From: JAXJSP01 sp036310005 | Lineage (GTDB): Bacteria > Bacillota > Clostridia > Oscillospirales > Acutalibacteraceae | Reading direction: 5' to 3' | Assembly: GCA_036310005.1 (NCBI GenBank) | Contig: JAXJSP010000012.1 | Coordinates: 19,823 to 83,822 of the forward strand | DNA: 64,000 nt | Shown here: in pieces, positions 18,155-27,121 of the stretch | How positions within the stretch are numbered: the stretch's first letter is position 1 | Layout: every line of letters begins with the position of its first letter | Notes under the pieces: model-generated | The model's database searches: none | What the model was told of the DNA's origin: nothing | What the model saw: only the letters and a program-made list of their open reading frames with translations | Translations under genes and position numbers: made by a program

Positions 18155-18820
18155 ATGAAAATCGGATTTTTAATTGCTGATGTTAATGAATTTGAGCCTT
18201 TAAAACAAAGGGCGCAAAAAATTGATACTGTTTATAAAATGACAAGAGCGCAGTTTAATGTGAAAAATAACGAGGTTTCGGCGCTTTGCTGCGGAGTGGG
18301 TAAGGTAAACGCGGCGCTCGGTGCTACGGTACTTGCCATGCAGGGCGCACAGGCAATATTCAGCGTCGGTTATTCGGGAGGCATCGCTTTTGTCGAAAGA
18401 GGCGATACGGTGGTCGGCACGAACTTTATCGAGCACGATTTTGACCTGACACCGCTTGGCTACAAAAGAGGACAAAAACCGTCAGAGCCTTTGTTTTATA
18501 ATGCAGACAAAAAATTAAACGATATTATTTTTTCTGTTTTCCCCGATATAAAAAAGGGAGTAATGGTATGCGGCGACTGTTTTGTCTGTGATGACTTGCT
18601 GAAAACGGAGTTAAAACTTGAGTACAGCGCAACCGCTTGCGATATGGAAACAGCGGCCGCAGCGGCGGTCTGCTATAAATTCGATATACCCTTTGTTGCA
18701 ATAAGGCGCATAAGTGACGATGCGGGCGATAATGCCGATGTGCTTTATAAGAAGGCAAAAACAAAGTATGAAGAATTGCTTATGGATATGGCTTTAAAGG
18801 TTGTAGAAAATATCGGCTGA
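18155..18820 (+). CDS. mtnN: MTA/SAH-nucleosidase-like nucleoside phosphorylase
   Basis: A member of the PNP/UDP family, most like 5'-methylthioadenosine/S-adenosylhomocysteine nucleosidase. The preferred start is the ATG at 18155 (221 residues, MKIGFLIADVNEFEPL), since the earlier ATG at 18119 lies inside the preceding terminator. Key features are the GVGKVNAALGA loop (about 47-57), the GYSGGI segment, and the purine-binding CDMETAAAAAVC with the ribose-contacting Met-Glu, followed by RRISDDAGD with the catalytic Asp. The exact substrate (MTA/SAH or another nucleoside, such as futalosine) is not certain. Confidence 0.82.
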   Translation: MKIGFLIADVNEFEPLKQRAQKIDTVYKMTRAQFNVKNNEVSALCCGVGKVNAALGATVLAMQGAQAIFSVGYSGGIAFVERGDTVVGTNFIEHDFDLTPLGYKRGQKPSEPLFYNADKKLNDIIFSVFPDIKKGVMVCGDCFVCDDLLKTELKLEYSATACDMETAAAAAVCYKFDIPFVAIRRISDDAGDNADVLYKKAKTKYEELLMDMALKVVENIG

Positions 18821-18836
18821 TAATTTTGGAGGAAAT

Positions 18837-20576
18837 ATGTCTAAGAAAACAAGACAACAAAATTTCATAGAAGGCTCTATGGTGCTTGTAATTGCAACAA
18901 TGCTTGTAAAAGTTCTCGGTGCAGTTTACAGAATATTTTTAACAAACTTAATAGGCGCCGACGGAATGGGTTATTATTCAACCGCTTACGATATATATCT
19001 GCCCATTTATTCTATTGCGATGTCGGGACTGCCGATTGCGGTAAGTAAAATCGTTGCAAGCGCGGTAGCAGAGAAAAAATATAAGCACGCGCGCAAAGTT
19101 ATGAGCGTATCATTTAAAACGTTTTTAATAACGGGTATCGCGGGCTCGCTTATAATGGTAGCCCTTGCATTTATTTATTCGTCCTTTATTTTAAACGACA
19201 AAGACGCTCTGCTTCCTATTCTCGCAATTTCACCGTGCCTGTTCTTTTGCTGTATCATAAGCGCTTACAGAGGTTATTATGAAGGCTTAAAAGATATGCG
19301 GCCTACTGCGGTAAGCCAGGTAATCGAGGCGGCGGGCAAATTAGTATTCGGCTATATCTTTGCTTATGTGATTGTCAAAATCAACTCAACCCAGACTTCA
19401 AGAGATTTAAGCCTTGCAGCATGCGGTGCCTTGCTCGGTATAGCACTCGGCACGGTATTTTCAAGCGGCTATCTTATTATTAAATATAAAAAACAGGGCG
19501 ACGGTTTTACTAAAATAGACCTTGAAAACTCGCCCTTGTGCGACTCGACCGCAAAGACATTCAAAATGCTTATGGCAGTCGCAATTCCTGTGGTGCTTGC
19601 CTCTCTTGTAGCAAATATCACATCGCTGATTGATGTTACAATGGTAAAACGCCAACTCTTAAATGTAATAGAGCATAACCCCGACGCAATTAAAGAACAG
19701 TTTAAAGCGGTGCTTGCGACAAATGAGGTCGCCGAAGATGTAGTAAACGCGACCGATATAAGTGATTTTGCCGCTAAATTTGCAAATTCACTTTACGGAA
19801 TGCACAGAGGTTATGTGTATTCAATCTATAATTTAGTGCCGGTCATTACATCGGTACTCGGTGTTTCCGCAATACCGACCTTAGCCTCCGCGTGGGCTAA
19901 AAAGGATAAAAAAGAAGTAAAAGACAGTATTGATACCGTAGTAAGAACGACTTCTTTGATTGCTATGCCTCTTGGAATCGGTATAATTTCAATTCCGTAT
20001 CCCATACTTAATGTATTGTACGGTTCAAAAGCACCCGAAACTATTGAGATTATGCAACATAATCTGCGCGTACTCGGTGTGTGTGCGATTTTCTGCGGAA
20101 TAGTAATGCCGCTTACTAATATGTTACAGGCAATAGGCAAGCAGAATATTCCGCTTATTACTATGGCAATAGGTGCCGCAATTAAAATAATTACAAACAT
20201 TGTTTTAGTCGGTAATGTAAATATCAATATCTACGGAGTGCCCTACGGTACAACATTTTGCTATATATTTATCTTCACAGCAAATCTGGCTTGCCTTATT
20301 AAATATTCAAAGATTAAATTTGATTTTAAATCGGCGTTGATAAAACCGTTTGTGTCGGCGCTCGGCTGCGGACTTGCGGCGGCGGGGACATATTATTTGA
20401 TAAGAAATTATATTTCATCAAAGATTGTTCATGTCGCACTTCCCATAATTGCAGCCGCAATAATTTATTTAATTTTACTATCTATTACCAACGCTCTTAG
20501 TGAAAATGATATAAAAATGTTGCCTAAAGGCGATAAAATTGTTAAAATACTTGCAAAATTAAAGGTAATAAGGTAA
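18837..20576 (+). CDS. SpoVB/MurJ-like polysaccharide flippase
   Basis: A 579-residue integral membrane protein of the MOP exporter superfamily with about 14 hydrophobic segments and the family start SMVLVIATMLVKVLGAVYRI. By gene order (before mazG, yabO, yabP, yabQ, divIC) it corresponds to YabM of Bacillus subtilis, the SpoVB-like protein, and it probably flips lipid-linked cell-wall or spore-cortex precursors. It has GGAGG 6 bases before the ATG and is 17 bases from the preceding gene. Confidence 0.88.
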   Translation: MSKKTRQQNFIEGSMVLVIATMLVKVLGAVYRIFLTNLIGADGMGYYSTAYDIYLPIYSIAMSGLPIAVSKIVASAVAEKKYKHARKVMSVSFKTFLITGIAGSLIMVALAFIYSSFILNDKDALLPILAISPCLFFCCIISAYRGYYEGLKDMRPTAVSQVIEAAGKLVFGYIFAYVIVKINSTQTSRDLSLAACGALLGIALGTVFSSGYLIIKYKKQGDGFTKIDLENSPLCDSTAKTFKMLMAVAIPVVLASLVANITSLIDVTMVKRQLLNVIEHNPDAIKEQFKAVLATNEVAEDVVNATDISDFAAKFANSLYGMHRGYVYSIYNLVPVITSVLGVSAIPTLASAWAKKDKKEVKDSIDTVVRTTSLIAMPLGIGIISIPYPILNVLYGSKAPETIEIMQHNLRVLGVCAIFCGIVMPLTNMLQAIGKQNIPLITMAIGAAIKIITNIVLVGNVNINIYGVPYGTTFCYIFIFTANLACLIKYSKIKFDFKSALIKPFVSALGCGLAAAGTYYLIRNYISSKIVHVALPIIAAAIIYLILLSITNALSENDIKMLPKGDKIVKILAKLKVIR

Positions 20577-20604
20577 AATGTATTAGCGAGGGGAAAGTGA
20601 TACA

Positions 20605-21309
20605 GTGCCACAGTACGAAAAAAAAGACAGGTACAACACCGATGACCTTATCAAAATTGTCAAGTTGTTGCGCGCTCCCGACGGGTGTCCGTGGGACAGA
20701 GTACAGACACATCAGACTATTCGGGGTAATGTTTTGGAAGAAGCATACGAGGTCGCAGATGCTATTGACAATAACGATGACTCCGCCTTGCTTGAAGAAA
20801 CGGGCGACTTGCTTTTACAGGTAGTATTTCACGCTGTTATGGCTGAGGAAAGACACGCCTTTGATTATGACGATATTGCCGATGCGATTTGTAAAAAACT
20901 TTTATTCAGGCATCCGCACGTTTTCGGCGATGTAAACGCAAAAGATAAACAACAGGCGCTTTCAACCTGGGAGAGTATGAAGAAAAAAGAGAAAAACCAG
21001 GTCACCGTCAGCGACACGCTAAACAGCGTGCCCAAAGCGTTTCCTTCTTTGCTCAGAGCAAGCAAAGTGCTTAAAAGAGCAAAAAAGAGTGATGCTGTCA
21101 GCGTACCTCTTATAAGCGAGGAGGAACTTGTAAACGGCATTTTATCTTTAAAGGACAAGCCCGAAAATGCCGAGCAGATTTTAGGCGATGTTTTGCTTAA
21201 AATTGTCAGCCTTGCAGGAGAGAATGATGTAGACAGCGAACAGGCACTTGAAAAGGCGGTCAACGGTTATATTTCCGATTTTGAAAAAGCGGAAACAAGT
21301 TTAGTTTAA
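20605..21309 (+). CDS. mazG: Nucleoside triphosphate pyrophosphohydrolase MazG
   Basis: A house-cleaning NTPase that hydrolyses (d)NTPs to the monophosphate and PPi. The GTG start gives 234 residues. The first MazG domain is clear: RAPDGCPWDRVQTHQTIR, then NVLEEAYEVADAI and LLEETGDLLLQVVFHA with the EExxE and ExxD metal ligands. The second MazG domain is shortened and diverged. Unlike YabN of Bacillus there is no N-terminal tetrapyrrole-methylase domain. It lies between the SpoVB-like gene and HU. Confidence 0.92.
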   Translation: MPQYEKKDRYNTDDLIKIVKLLRAPDGCPWDRVQTHQTIRGNVLEEAYEVADAIDNNDDSALLEETGDLLLQVVFHAVMAEERHAFDYDDIADAICKKLLFRHPHVFGDVNAKDKQQALSTWESMKKKEKNQVTVSDTLNSVPKAFPSLLRASKVLKRAKKSDAVSVPLISEEELVNGILSLKDKPENAEQILGDVLLKIVSLAGENDVDSEQALEKAVNGYISDFEKAETSLV

Positions 21310-21359
21310 AAGTTGGTTTTACCGACATTTAATAATATTTTATTTTGGAGGATTTTATT

Positions 21360-21632
21360 ATGAACAAGACAGAACTTATTGCTGCAGTTGCAGAAAAAGC
21401 AGGACTTTCAAAGAAAGACGCAGATGCTGCTGTATCAGCTGTTGTTGACTCAGTAGTTGATGCACTTAAATCAGGCGACAAAGTATCACTCGTAGGATTC
21501 GGTACTTTTGAAGTTCGCGAGCGTGCAGCAAGAACAGGTCTTAATCCGCAGACAAAAGAAAAAATCACAATCGCTGCATCAAAAGCACCTGTATTCAAAG
21601 CAGGCAAAGCATTCAAAGACGCTGTTAAATAA
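21360..21632 (+). CDS. hup: DNA-binding protein HU
   Basis: A 90-residue histone-like protein (MNKTELIAAVAEKAGLSKKD start) with the family core VSLVGFGTFEVRERAARTG followed by NPQTKEKI and the C-terminal helix. The ATG at 21360 follows TTGGAGG with good spacing; an ATG at 21345 lies inside that ribosome region and is rejected. HU sits inside the yab sporulation cluster, as in many Clostridia. Confidence 0.96.
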   Translation: MNKTELIAAVAEKAGLSKKDADAAVSAVVDSVVDALKSGDKVSLVGFGTFEVRERAARTGLNPQTKEKITIAASKAPVFKAGKAFKDAVK

Positions 21633-21697
21633 TAATTTTAATACAGCATACAGACCGATTGAGCAATCAATCGGTCTGTTTTCTTAAAGGAGATAAT

Positions 21698-21940
21698 ATG
21701 AGATTAGATAAATTTTTGAAAGTGTCGCGACTTATAAAACGCAGAACCGTCGCAAACGAGGCTTGCGATGCGGGGCGCGTAAAAATAAACGGAAAAAATG
21801 CAAGAGCATCTTATGATGTAAAAGTCGGCGACATAATGGAAATATCATTCGGAACCCGCACTTTAAAGGCGCAAATTTTAAAAGTTGATGAGTACGCAAC
21901 AAAAGACGGGGCATCATCTTTATACACGATAATTGAATAA
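21698..21940 (+). CDS. S4-domain RNA-binding protein (YabO/HslR-like)
   Basis: An 80-residue protein that is almost entirely an S4 domain (RLDKFLKVSRLIKRRTVANE, then AGRVKINGK and VGDIMEI). In this position it corresponds to YabO/RqcP, which in Bacillus works with RqcH in ribosome-associated quality control on stalled 50S subunits. The start at 21698 follows AAAGGAGAT. The gap after HU holds GACCGATTGA...TCAATCGGTC followed by T-rich sequence, probably the HU terminator. Confidence 0.88.
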   Translation: MRLDKFLKVSRLIKRRTVANEACDAGRVKINGKNARASYDVKVGDIMEISFGTRTLKAQILKVDEYATKDGASSLYTIIE

Positions 21941-21997
21941 TTAGAATAAACTCCCTTTTTTATGCATAAATTTGAGTAGATTAAAGGGGGATTTATT

Positions 21998-22270
21998 TTG
22001 AACGACAGAGTTATTAAAATGCCGCACAGCATTATTATCGAGGACCGCAAAAACATGACGGTGTCCGGAGTGTCAAATGTTGAAAGTTTTGATGAACAAA
22101 GCGTGATTTTAAACACCGATTTGGGCGAACTTACCGTAAGAGGCGACAATCTTTCAATAGGAAAACTCAACACCGAAACAGGAGAGGTCGCGGTAGCAGG
22201 CAATATCAACGCCCTGGCATACACAAACGACTCAACTTCAACCGGATTTTTCTCAAAACTTTTTAAATGA
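21998..22270 (+). CDS. yabP: Sporulation protein YabP
   Basis: A 90-residue spore-coat/cortex-linked protein starting at TTG behind AAAGGGGGAT. It shows the YabP/YqfC beta-barrel pattern, with HSIIIEDRKNMTVSGVSNVE at the N-terminus and LGELTVRGDNLSIGKLN in the middle. It overlaps yabQ by 4 bases. Its presence supports the organism being able to sporulate; the cluster order is the same as in Bacillus. Confidence 0.9.
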   Translation: MNDRVIKMPHSIIIEDRKNMTVSGVSNVESFDEQSVILNTDLGELTVRGDNLSIGKLNTETGEVAVAGNINALAYTNDSTSTGFFSKLFK

Positions 22271-22779
22271 GCGAATTACAAATAGATTTTAAAGACCAGA
22301 TAAATCAGTTTTTATTGAGCGTGTTGCTCGGTTTCGCCTTAGCCTTGCTTTACGACTTGTTTAAAAGTATAAGACTGTCGTTTTTAAAATCAAAATTTGC
22401 AGTTTTTGTTTTCGATATTGCATATTTTATAATTTCGGCATTATTTACTTATGTGTTTTTGCTCGCTTACTGTAAGGGCGAATTCCGTTTTTATGTAATA
22501 ACGGGTGCGGGCGCCGGGTGTGTATTTTACAGGATACTTATATCAAAATATGTGCTTGCGGTTTTTAAGTTTATTTTGAATATTTTTGCAAAAATCATAT
22601 CATATTTTCTTAAAATAACCGCCCGATGTACAAAATTACTAAAAATAGGTGTCGATAAGGCGCATAATAAGGCAAAAAAATACTTGAAATGTTTATATAA
22701 TTCATTGTATAATTTAAGAAATTGCAAGAGAAAAGAAGGTGTAAAAAATGGGCAAGCAGAAAGGGAGCATTTTGCTTAA
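22267..22779 (+). CDS. yabQ: Spore cortex biosynthesis protein YabQ
   Basis: A 170-residue membrane protein with an N-terminal helix (QFLLSVLLGFALALLYDLFK, about 11-30) containing the Tyr-Asp motif typical of YabQ, two further hydrophobic segments (about 40-62 and 75-100), and a long basic C-terminal tail. It overlaps yabP by 4 bases and its 3' end overlaps divIC by 32 bases in another frame. In Bacillus yabQ is needed for cortex formation. Confidence 0.85.
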   Translation: MSELQIDFKDQINQFLLSVLLGFALALLYDLFKSIRLSFLKSKFAVFVFDIAYFIISALFTYVFLLAYCKGEFRFYVITGAGAGCVFYRILISKYVLAVFKFILNIFAKIISYFLKITARCTKLLKIGVDKAHNKAKKYLKCLYNSLYNLRNCKRKEGVKNGQAEREHFA

Positions 22780-23029
22780 AATCGCATTACTTATTTTTGT
22801 TGTTTATTTACTTTACACCGTGTCGGCATTACAGGTATCTTTATCTCAAAGAAAAGATAAGTTGGCCGAGTTGCAAAAAACACACGCTTCACTTGAAATT
22901 GAAAATGAAAGGCTTGAAAATCTCATAAAAAACGGAAATGAAGCGGAGTATATTGAAAGCATAGCAAGACAGCGACTTGGTTATGCTTACGCCGACGAGG
23001 ACATCTTTGTGGATGCTTCAGGCAGATAA
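22748..23029 (+). CDS. divIC: Septum formation initiator, DivIC/FtsB family
   Basis: A 93-residue single-pass division protein: short basic cytoplasmic start (MGKQKGS), one membrane helix (about 8-28), a coiled coil (about 30-62), and the C-terminal IESIARQRLGYAYADE segment typical of the family. It links the FtsL/DivIB complex to septal peptidoglycan synthesis. The start at 22748 is preceded by GAAGGTG. Confidence 0.9.
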   Translation: MGKQKGSILLKIALLIFVVYLLYTVSALQVSLSQRKDKLAELQKTHASLEIENERLENLIKNGNEAEYIESIARQRLGYAYADEDIFVDASGR

Positions 23030-23050
23030 GAGGAGAGGAAATATCTTTTA

Positions 23051-23488
23051 ATGCAGTTTGAACAGGGGCAGATAGTCGAGGGCAAAGTAACTTCGATTAC
23101 AAAATTCGGTGCGTTCGTGCAGATAGCGGAGGGCGCCATAGGAATGGTACATATTTCAGAAGTGTCACAAGGATTTATTGAGGACATTAACACAGTGCTT
23201 ACCGTCGGTCAGACAGTAAAGGCTATGATTATGAAAATATCCGAAGACAATAAAATCAGTTTGTCAATAAAGCGTATTGAAAAAAAGAAACGCAAATTTG
23301 AAAGTAAAGGCACAGTAGCACCGCCGATAAGACCTACTGCGGACAGTTGGACTTACTCAAAAAATGACAGTATGTCTTTTGAAGATATGATGAGCCGCTT
23401 TAAACAAAACAGTGACGATAAAATGTCAGATTTAAAAAGAAAGAACGGCGATGTTAACAAACGCAGGCGTTCTTCCAACAAGTCGTAA
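23051..23488 (+). CDS. S1-domain RNA-binding protein (YabR-like)
   Basis: A 145-residue protein with an S1 OB-fold at residues 1-75 (EGKVTSITKFGAFVQIAEGA, then GMVHISEVSQGF and ISLSIKRIEKK). A low-complexity charged tail rich in Lys, Arg and Ser follows. By order it corresponds to YabR. In Bacillus spoIIE follows, but here a terminator and a fumarase gene do. Confidence 0.9.
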   Translation: MQFEQGQIVEGKVTSITKFGAFVQIAEGAIGMVHISEVSQGFIEDINTVLTVGQTVKAMIMKISEDNKISLSIKRIEKKKRKFESKGTVAPPIRPTADSWTYSKNDSMSFEDMMSRFKQNSDDKMSDLKRKNGDVNKRRRSSNKS

Positions 23489-23498
23489 CTATTATTAA

Positions 23499-23526
23499 AA
23501 GAGGCCGAAAAGGCCTCTTGTTTTTT
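23499..23526 (+). terminator. Terminator of the yab cluster
   Basis: AAGAGGCC (23499-23506), a short GAAAA loop, GGCCTCTT (23512-23519), then TGTTTTTT. Confidence 0.9.
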
Positions 23527-23536
23527 AGGAGAAAAA

Positions 23537-24376
23537 ATGAGAGAAGTATCACTTTCGGATGTACAAAAAACAGTTGCAAAACTTTGTATCAGCGCTAATA
23601 AAAATTTAAGCGAGGACTTGCAGGAGGCAATTTGTACCGCGTGTAAAAATGAAAAAAATGCACTTGCAAATCAAATTCTTTGCGATATAAACAAAAACAT
23701 CTCGGCGGCAAAAGAACTCGATATCCCTATCTGTCAGGATACGGGTATGGCAGTTGTGTTTGTCGAGGTAGGACAGGATGTCCATTTTACAGACGGTGAC
23801 TTTGAAGATGCAATAAATAAGGGAGTAAAAGAGGGGTACGAAAAAGGACTGTTAAGAAAAAGTATAGTCGCAGATCCTATTTTAAGAGTAAATACAAACG
23901 ACAATACACCGGCAGTTATTCATACAAAAATCGTAAAGGGCGACAAGGTGAAAATCACCGTAGCGCCAAAAGGTTTCGGCAGTGAAAATATGAGCAAAGT
24001 CAGAATGCTTACCCCGTCTGCAAGCGAGGACGACATTGTAAATGCGGTAGCGGATATTGTGCGCGAGGCGGGAGCAAACCCCTGTCCGCCGATGGTAATC
24101 GGCGTCGGCATAGGCGGAGATTTTGAGTACTGCGCTTATTTGTCAAAACTCGCTTTATGCAGAGAAAATGTAAGACACAGCGAAAAACTGTACAGCGATT
24201 TGGAGCAAAAAATGCTTGAAAAAATTAACTCGCTCGGCATAGGTCCGCAAGGCTTCGGCGGTGATACAACCGCGCTTTATGTCAATATCGAAAAAGCGCC
24301 GACTCATATTGCAGGACTTCCGCTTGCAGTAAATATCGGCTGTCATGTCACCCGTCACGCAACAAAGGAGATTTAA
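23537..24376 (+). CDS. Fumarate hydratase class I, alpha subunit
   Basis: A 279-residue iron-sulfur hydro-lyase alpha subunit (FumA/TtdA N-terminal domain family). Visible are PICQDTGMAVVFVEVG with a cluster cysteine, the LRVNTNDNTPAVIHT segment, GFGSENMS, GVGIGGDFEYC and the final IGCHVTRHA. Family members convert fumarate and malate or dehydrate tartrate, and need a beta subunit, usually encoded immediately downstream. Here the next gene is an RNA methyltransferase only 3 bases later, so the beta subunit must be elsewhere or missing. Fumarase is preferred over tartrate dehydratase, but the sequence does not exclude the latter. Confidence 0.85.
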   Translation: MREVSLSDVQKTVAKLCISANKNLSEDLQEAICTACKNEKNALANQILCDINKNISAAKELDIPICQDTGMAVVFVEVGQDVHFTDGDFEDAINKGVKEGYEKGLLRKSIVADPILRVNTNDNTPAVIHTKIVKGDKVKITVAPKGFGSENMSKVRMLTPSASEDDIVNAVADIVREAGANPCPPMVIGVGIGGDFEYCAYLSKLALCRENVRHSEKLYSDLEQKMLEKINSLGIGPQGFGGDTTALYVNIEKAPTHIAGLPLAVNIGCHVTRHATKEI

Positions 24377-24379
24377 AAT

Positions 24380-25495
24380 ATGTATAATTTAGTGGCCCCC
24401 TGTCTTTTCGGGCTTGAAAGTCTTGTTGCAGACGAGTTAAAACAAATGGGCGCAGAAAATGTGAGCGCGCAGAACGGTCGCGTGCTTTTTACAGGCGACG
24501 ACAGAGTGCTTGTAAGAGCAAATCTGTGGTCAAGATATGCGGAGAGAATACAAATCTCGCTTGGAAGTTTTACAGCAAAAAGTTTCAGTGAACTTTTTGA
24601 TAATGTCAAAAAAATACCGTTTGAAAAATATATTGAAGTGCTTGACGCATTCCCTGTAAAAGGCTGGTCTGTTAATTCGGCGCTTCATTCAATTCCCGAC
24701 TGTCAGTCGATTATTAAAAAAGCGATTGTAAACAGACTCGCGGAAAAATATAAGGTAAGTTGGTTTCAGGAAACAGGTGTCAAAAAACAGATTTCGTTTT
24801 CAATCTTAAAAGATAATGTTACTTTGACTTTGGAAACTTCGGGTGAAGGACTGCATAAGAGAGGTTACCGCAAAAATTCAAACGATGCACCTATAAAAGA
24901 AACCCTTGCCGCCGCTATGGTAAAACTTGCAAGAATCTATGATGACTCTGTCGTGTACGACCCGTTTTGCGGTTCGGGTACAATTTTAATCGAGGCGGCA
25001 TTGATGGCAAAAAATATCGCGCCCGGTTTAAGACGCGGTTTTGCGGCGGAAAAGTATCATTTTATAGACAGCACTGTCTGGCAATTGGAACGCGCAAGAG
25101 CGCAGGATATGATAAATCACGATATACCTTTCAGGGCGGTAGGCTCCGATATTGATAAAACCTGTGTCGAACTTACTCTTGAAAACGCGCAAAAAGCGGG
25201 AGTCGCAAAATGTTTTGATTTGTCGGTTGCCGATATAAAGGACTTTTCTTTGACTACACCGCGTGCTATAGTAATTACAAATCCGCCTTATGGAGAAAGA
25301 ATGCTTGATACAGAAAAGGCGCGCAAAATCGAGCAGACAATGGGTAAGGTGTTTATAAAACAAAAAGGTTACAGATATATTGTAATAAGTCAGGACGAGG
25401 AGTTTGAAAAACAGTTTGGCAGAACAGCCGACAAAAGAAGAAAACTGTATAACGGAAACTTAAAGTGCCAACTATATATGTATTTTAAGGTTTAA
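24380..25495 (+). CDS. THUMP-domain RNA (guanine-N2) methyltransferase
   Basis: A 371-residue RlmL/YpsC-type class I RNA methyltransferase. The N-terminal ferredoxin-like/THUMP region (about 1-155) contains CLFGLESLVADELKQMGAEN. The catalytic Rossmann domain contains the SAM motif DPFCGSGTILIEAALMA (about 194-210) and the NPPYGERM active-site motif (about 297). This family modifies 23S rRNA; the exact site cannot be told. It sits in a run with the lipid kinase (13 bases apart). Confidence 0.9.
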   Translation: MYNLVAPCLFGLESLVADELKQMGAENVSAQNGRVLFTGDDRVLVRANLWSRYAERIQISLGSFTAKSFSELFDNVKKIPFEKYIEVLDAFPVKGWSVNSALHSIPDCQSIIKKAIVNRLAEKYKVSWFQETGVKKQISFSILKDNVTLTLETSGEGLHKRGYRKNSNDAPIKETLAAAMVKLARIYDDSVVYDPFCGSGTILIEAALMAKNIAPGLRRGFAAEKYHFIDSTVWQLERARAQDMINHDIPFRAVGSDIDKTCVELTLENAQKAGVAKCFDLSVADIKDFSLTTPRAIVITNPPYGERMLDTEKARKIEQTMGKVFIKQKGYRYIVISQDEEFEKQFGRTADKRRKLYNGNLKCQLYMYFKV

Positions 25496-25508
25496 AGAGG
25501 AAACAGAA

Positions 25509-26450
25509 ATGTTAAATGTATTCATTATCAACCCTGTCGCAGGCGGCGGACAGGTCAGCAAAACCCTTGCAATAGATATTAAAAGTTATTTTGAAGACAC
25601 AAAACTACCTTATAAAATAGAATATACTCAAAAATCGGGCGACGGTGCCGCTATTGCAAACAAGTGGGCAAAATCGGGACAGCAGGTGCGCATTTTTGCC
25701 TGCGGCGGCGACGGTACCTTGCATGAAGTCGTAAACGGTGTTGTCGGATACGATAATGTCGAGGTCGGATTTTTTCCGTGCGGCACGGGAAACGATTACT
25801 GCGCAACATTTTCAAACAGAGAAGATTTTATGAATATTGACAGCCAGATTAAAGGCTCGGCAATTCCGGTTGACCTAATCGAATACGATTCTATGTATTC
25901 GATTAATCAGTGTTCAATAGGCTTTGACGGTCAGGTCGTAAGCAAGATGAATACGGTAAGAAACAAACCGCTTATCGGCGGAAAAATGTCTTATTATACC
26001 GGTATTTTACTCGCCCTCTTAGGGCGGCTTGCAAATCCGCTTACGGTAACGCTTGATGATAAAGATGTTATTAAGGGAGATTTTCTTTTCACTATTGCCG
26101 CAAAAGGTAAATATCACGGAGGCGGTCTTAAAAGCGCACCGGAGGCGGAGCCCTCGTCGGGCAAACTCAATTTTATGCTCGTAAGAAAAGTAGGTCGCTT
26201 GCGCTTTATTGAACTGCTGCCGAAATACATTAAAGGCAAACACTTAAAATATACCGATATAATTATTAATACTTTTGGCGAAAAAATGCATGTTAAGGCA
26301 AAACGCCCCTTACCGATTACCCTTGACGGAGAGTTGATTTACAGCGACGAGTTTGAAGCAAAAATTGTAAAATCGGCGCTTAAATTTGTAGTCCCGAGTG
26401 TTGTAGTCAGCAAAAACAAAGAAAGATTCAAACAGAAAATTACAGTGTAG
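25509..26450 (+). CDS. dagK: Diacylglycerol/lipid kinase (DagK/YegS family)
   Basis: A 313-residue soluble lipid kinase. The N-terminal domain has NPVAGGG (residue 8 onwards), the signature GGDGTLHEVVNGV (about 74-86) and PCGTGNDYC; the C-terminal domain holds SAPEAEPSSGKL and the final LTLDGE-like segment (PITLDGELI). It probably recycles diacylglycerol to phosphatidic acid. The ribosome site is AGAGG, and the lipoprotein gene starts 9 bases later. Confidence 0.9.
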   Translation: MLNVFIINPVAGGGQVSKTLAIDIKSYFEDTKLPYKIEYTQKSGDGAAIANKWAKSGQQVRIFACGGDGTLHEVVNGVVGYDNVEVGFFPCGTGNDYCATFSNREDFMNIDSQIKGSAIPVDLIEYDSMYSINQCSIGFDGQVVSKMNTVRNKPLIGGKMSYYTGILLALLGRLANPLTVTLDDKDVIKGDFLFTIAAKGKYHGGGLKSAPEAEPSSGKLNFMLVRKVGRLRFIELLPKYIKGKHLKYTDIIINTFGEKMHVKAKRPLPITLDGELIYSDEFEAKIVKSALKFVVPSVVVSKNKERFKQKITV

Positions 26451-26458
26451 GAGATAAA

Positions 26459-27037
26459 ATGAAAAAATATTTACTTGTAACAGTTTTACTGATTTCGGTT
26501 ATGTGTTCATGCTCGGCTAAAAATGTCGAGTCGCTTGATGACGGAAATGTCGATTTATCTAAAATACAAAACGATATTTCCTCTCAGATCCTCCTTGACG
26601 AACTCACAAAACAACCCGTAACGGTAACTTCTTATAACGATAAATATACACTTATAATTTCAAGAAGATGGAAACAGCAGGAAAAAGGCACCTTGTCTGA
26701 TGACGAAAACAGCATTTTTGAATGTGTTATGTACTCAAACGAGCAAATCAATTCTGCCTTTTATGCAACAGAATATTTTGAAAGCAAGGATGAAAGAAAG
26801 ACTGCCTTTTTAGAAAATGTTTCGGACTATGAGGAGTTTGTGAGTGAAAAGAAAAATATAGAATATGTCGTTTTTTCAAGAGAAGAAGGCGAAGAAAAAT
26901 CAAAAGCCGGTTACTATGTTTTCTTTATTGAAACAAACGACGGTTGCGTTCAACTCATGGCAAAATGTAACGAGGTCGATATAGCAAGTTATAAGCAAGA
27001 ATTTGAAAGCGTCGCGGAGAGTTTTAAAGCGAAATAA
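26459..27037 (+). CDS. Putative lipoprotein
   Basis: A 192-residue protein with a lipoprotein signal: basic MKKY, a hydrophobic stretch and a Cys at about residue 16 or 18 (SVMCSCSA). The mature part is a soluble domain with many aromatic and acidic residues and no recognised family. It follows dagK by 8 bases and ends just before the groES promoter. Confidence 0.8.
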   Translation: MKKYLLVTVLLISVMCSCSAKNVESLDDGNVDLSKIQNDISSQILLDELTKQPVTVTSYNDKYTLIISRRWKQQEKGTLSDDENSIFECVMYSNEQINSAFYATEYFESKDERKTAFLENVSDYEEFVSEKKNIEYVVFSREEGEEKSKAGYYVFFIETNDGCVQLMAKCNEVDIASYKQEFESVAESFKAK

Positions 27038-27078
27038 ACAAAAGTCAGCAAAAGTCAAAAATATTTTTAAAAAAACTA

Positions 27079-27107
27079 TTGACATATCCAATATTTGGTG
27101 GTACTAT
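27079..27107 (+). promoter_or_regulatory. Promoter of groES-groEL
   Basis: TTGACA (27079-27084), a 17-base spacer and TACTAT (27102-27107). Transcription would start at or just before the CIRCE operator. Confidence 0.85.
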
Positions 27108-27121
27108 CATAAATAGAAAAT

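Noticed and set aside
24967..25155. A 62-codon plus-strand frame inside the RNA methyltransferase
   Set aside because: It is a shadow in another frame without a ribosome site.
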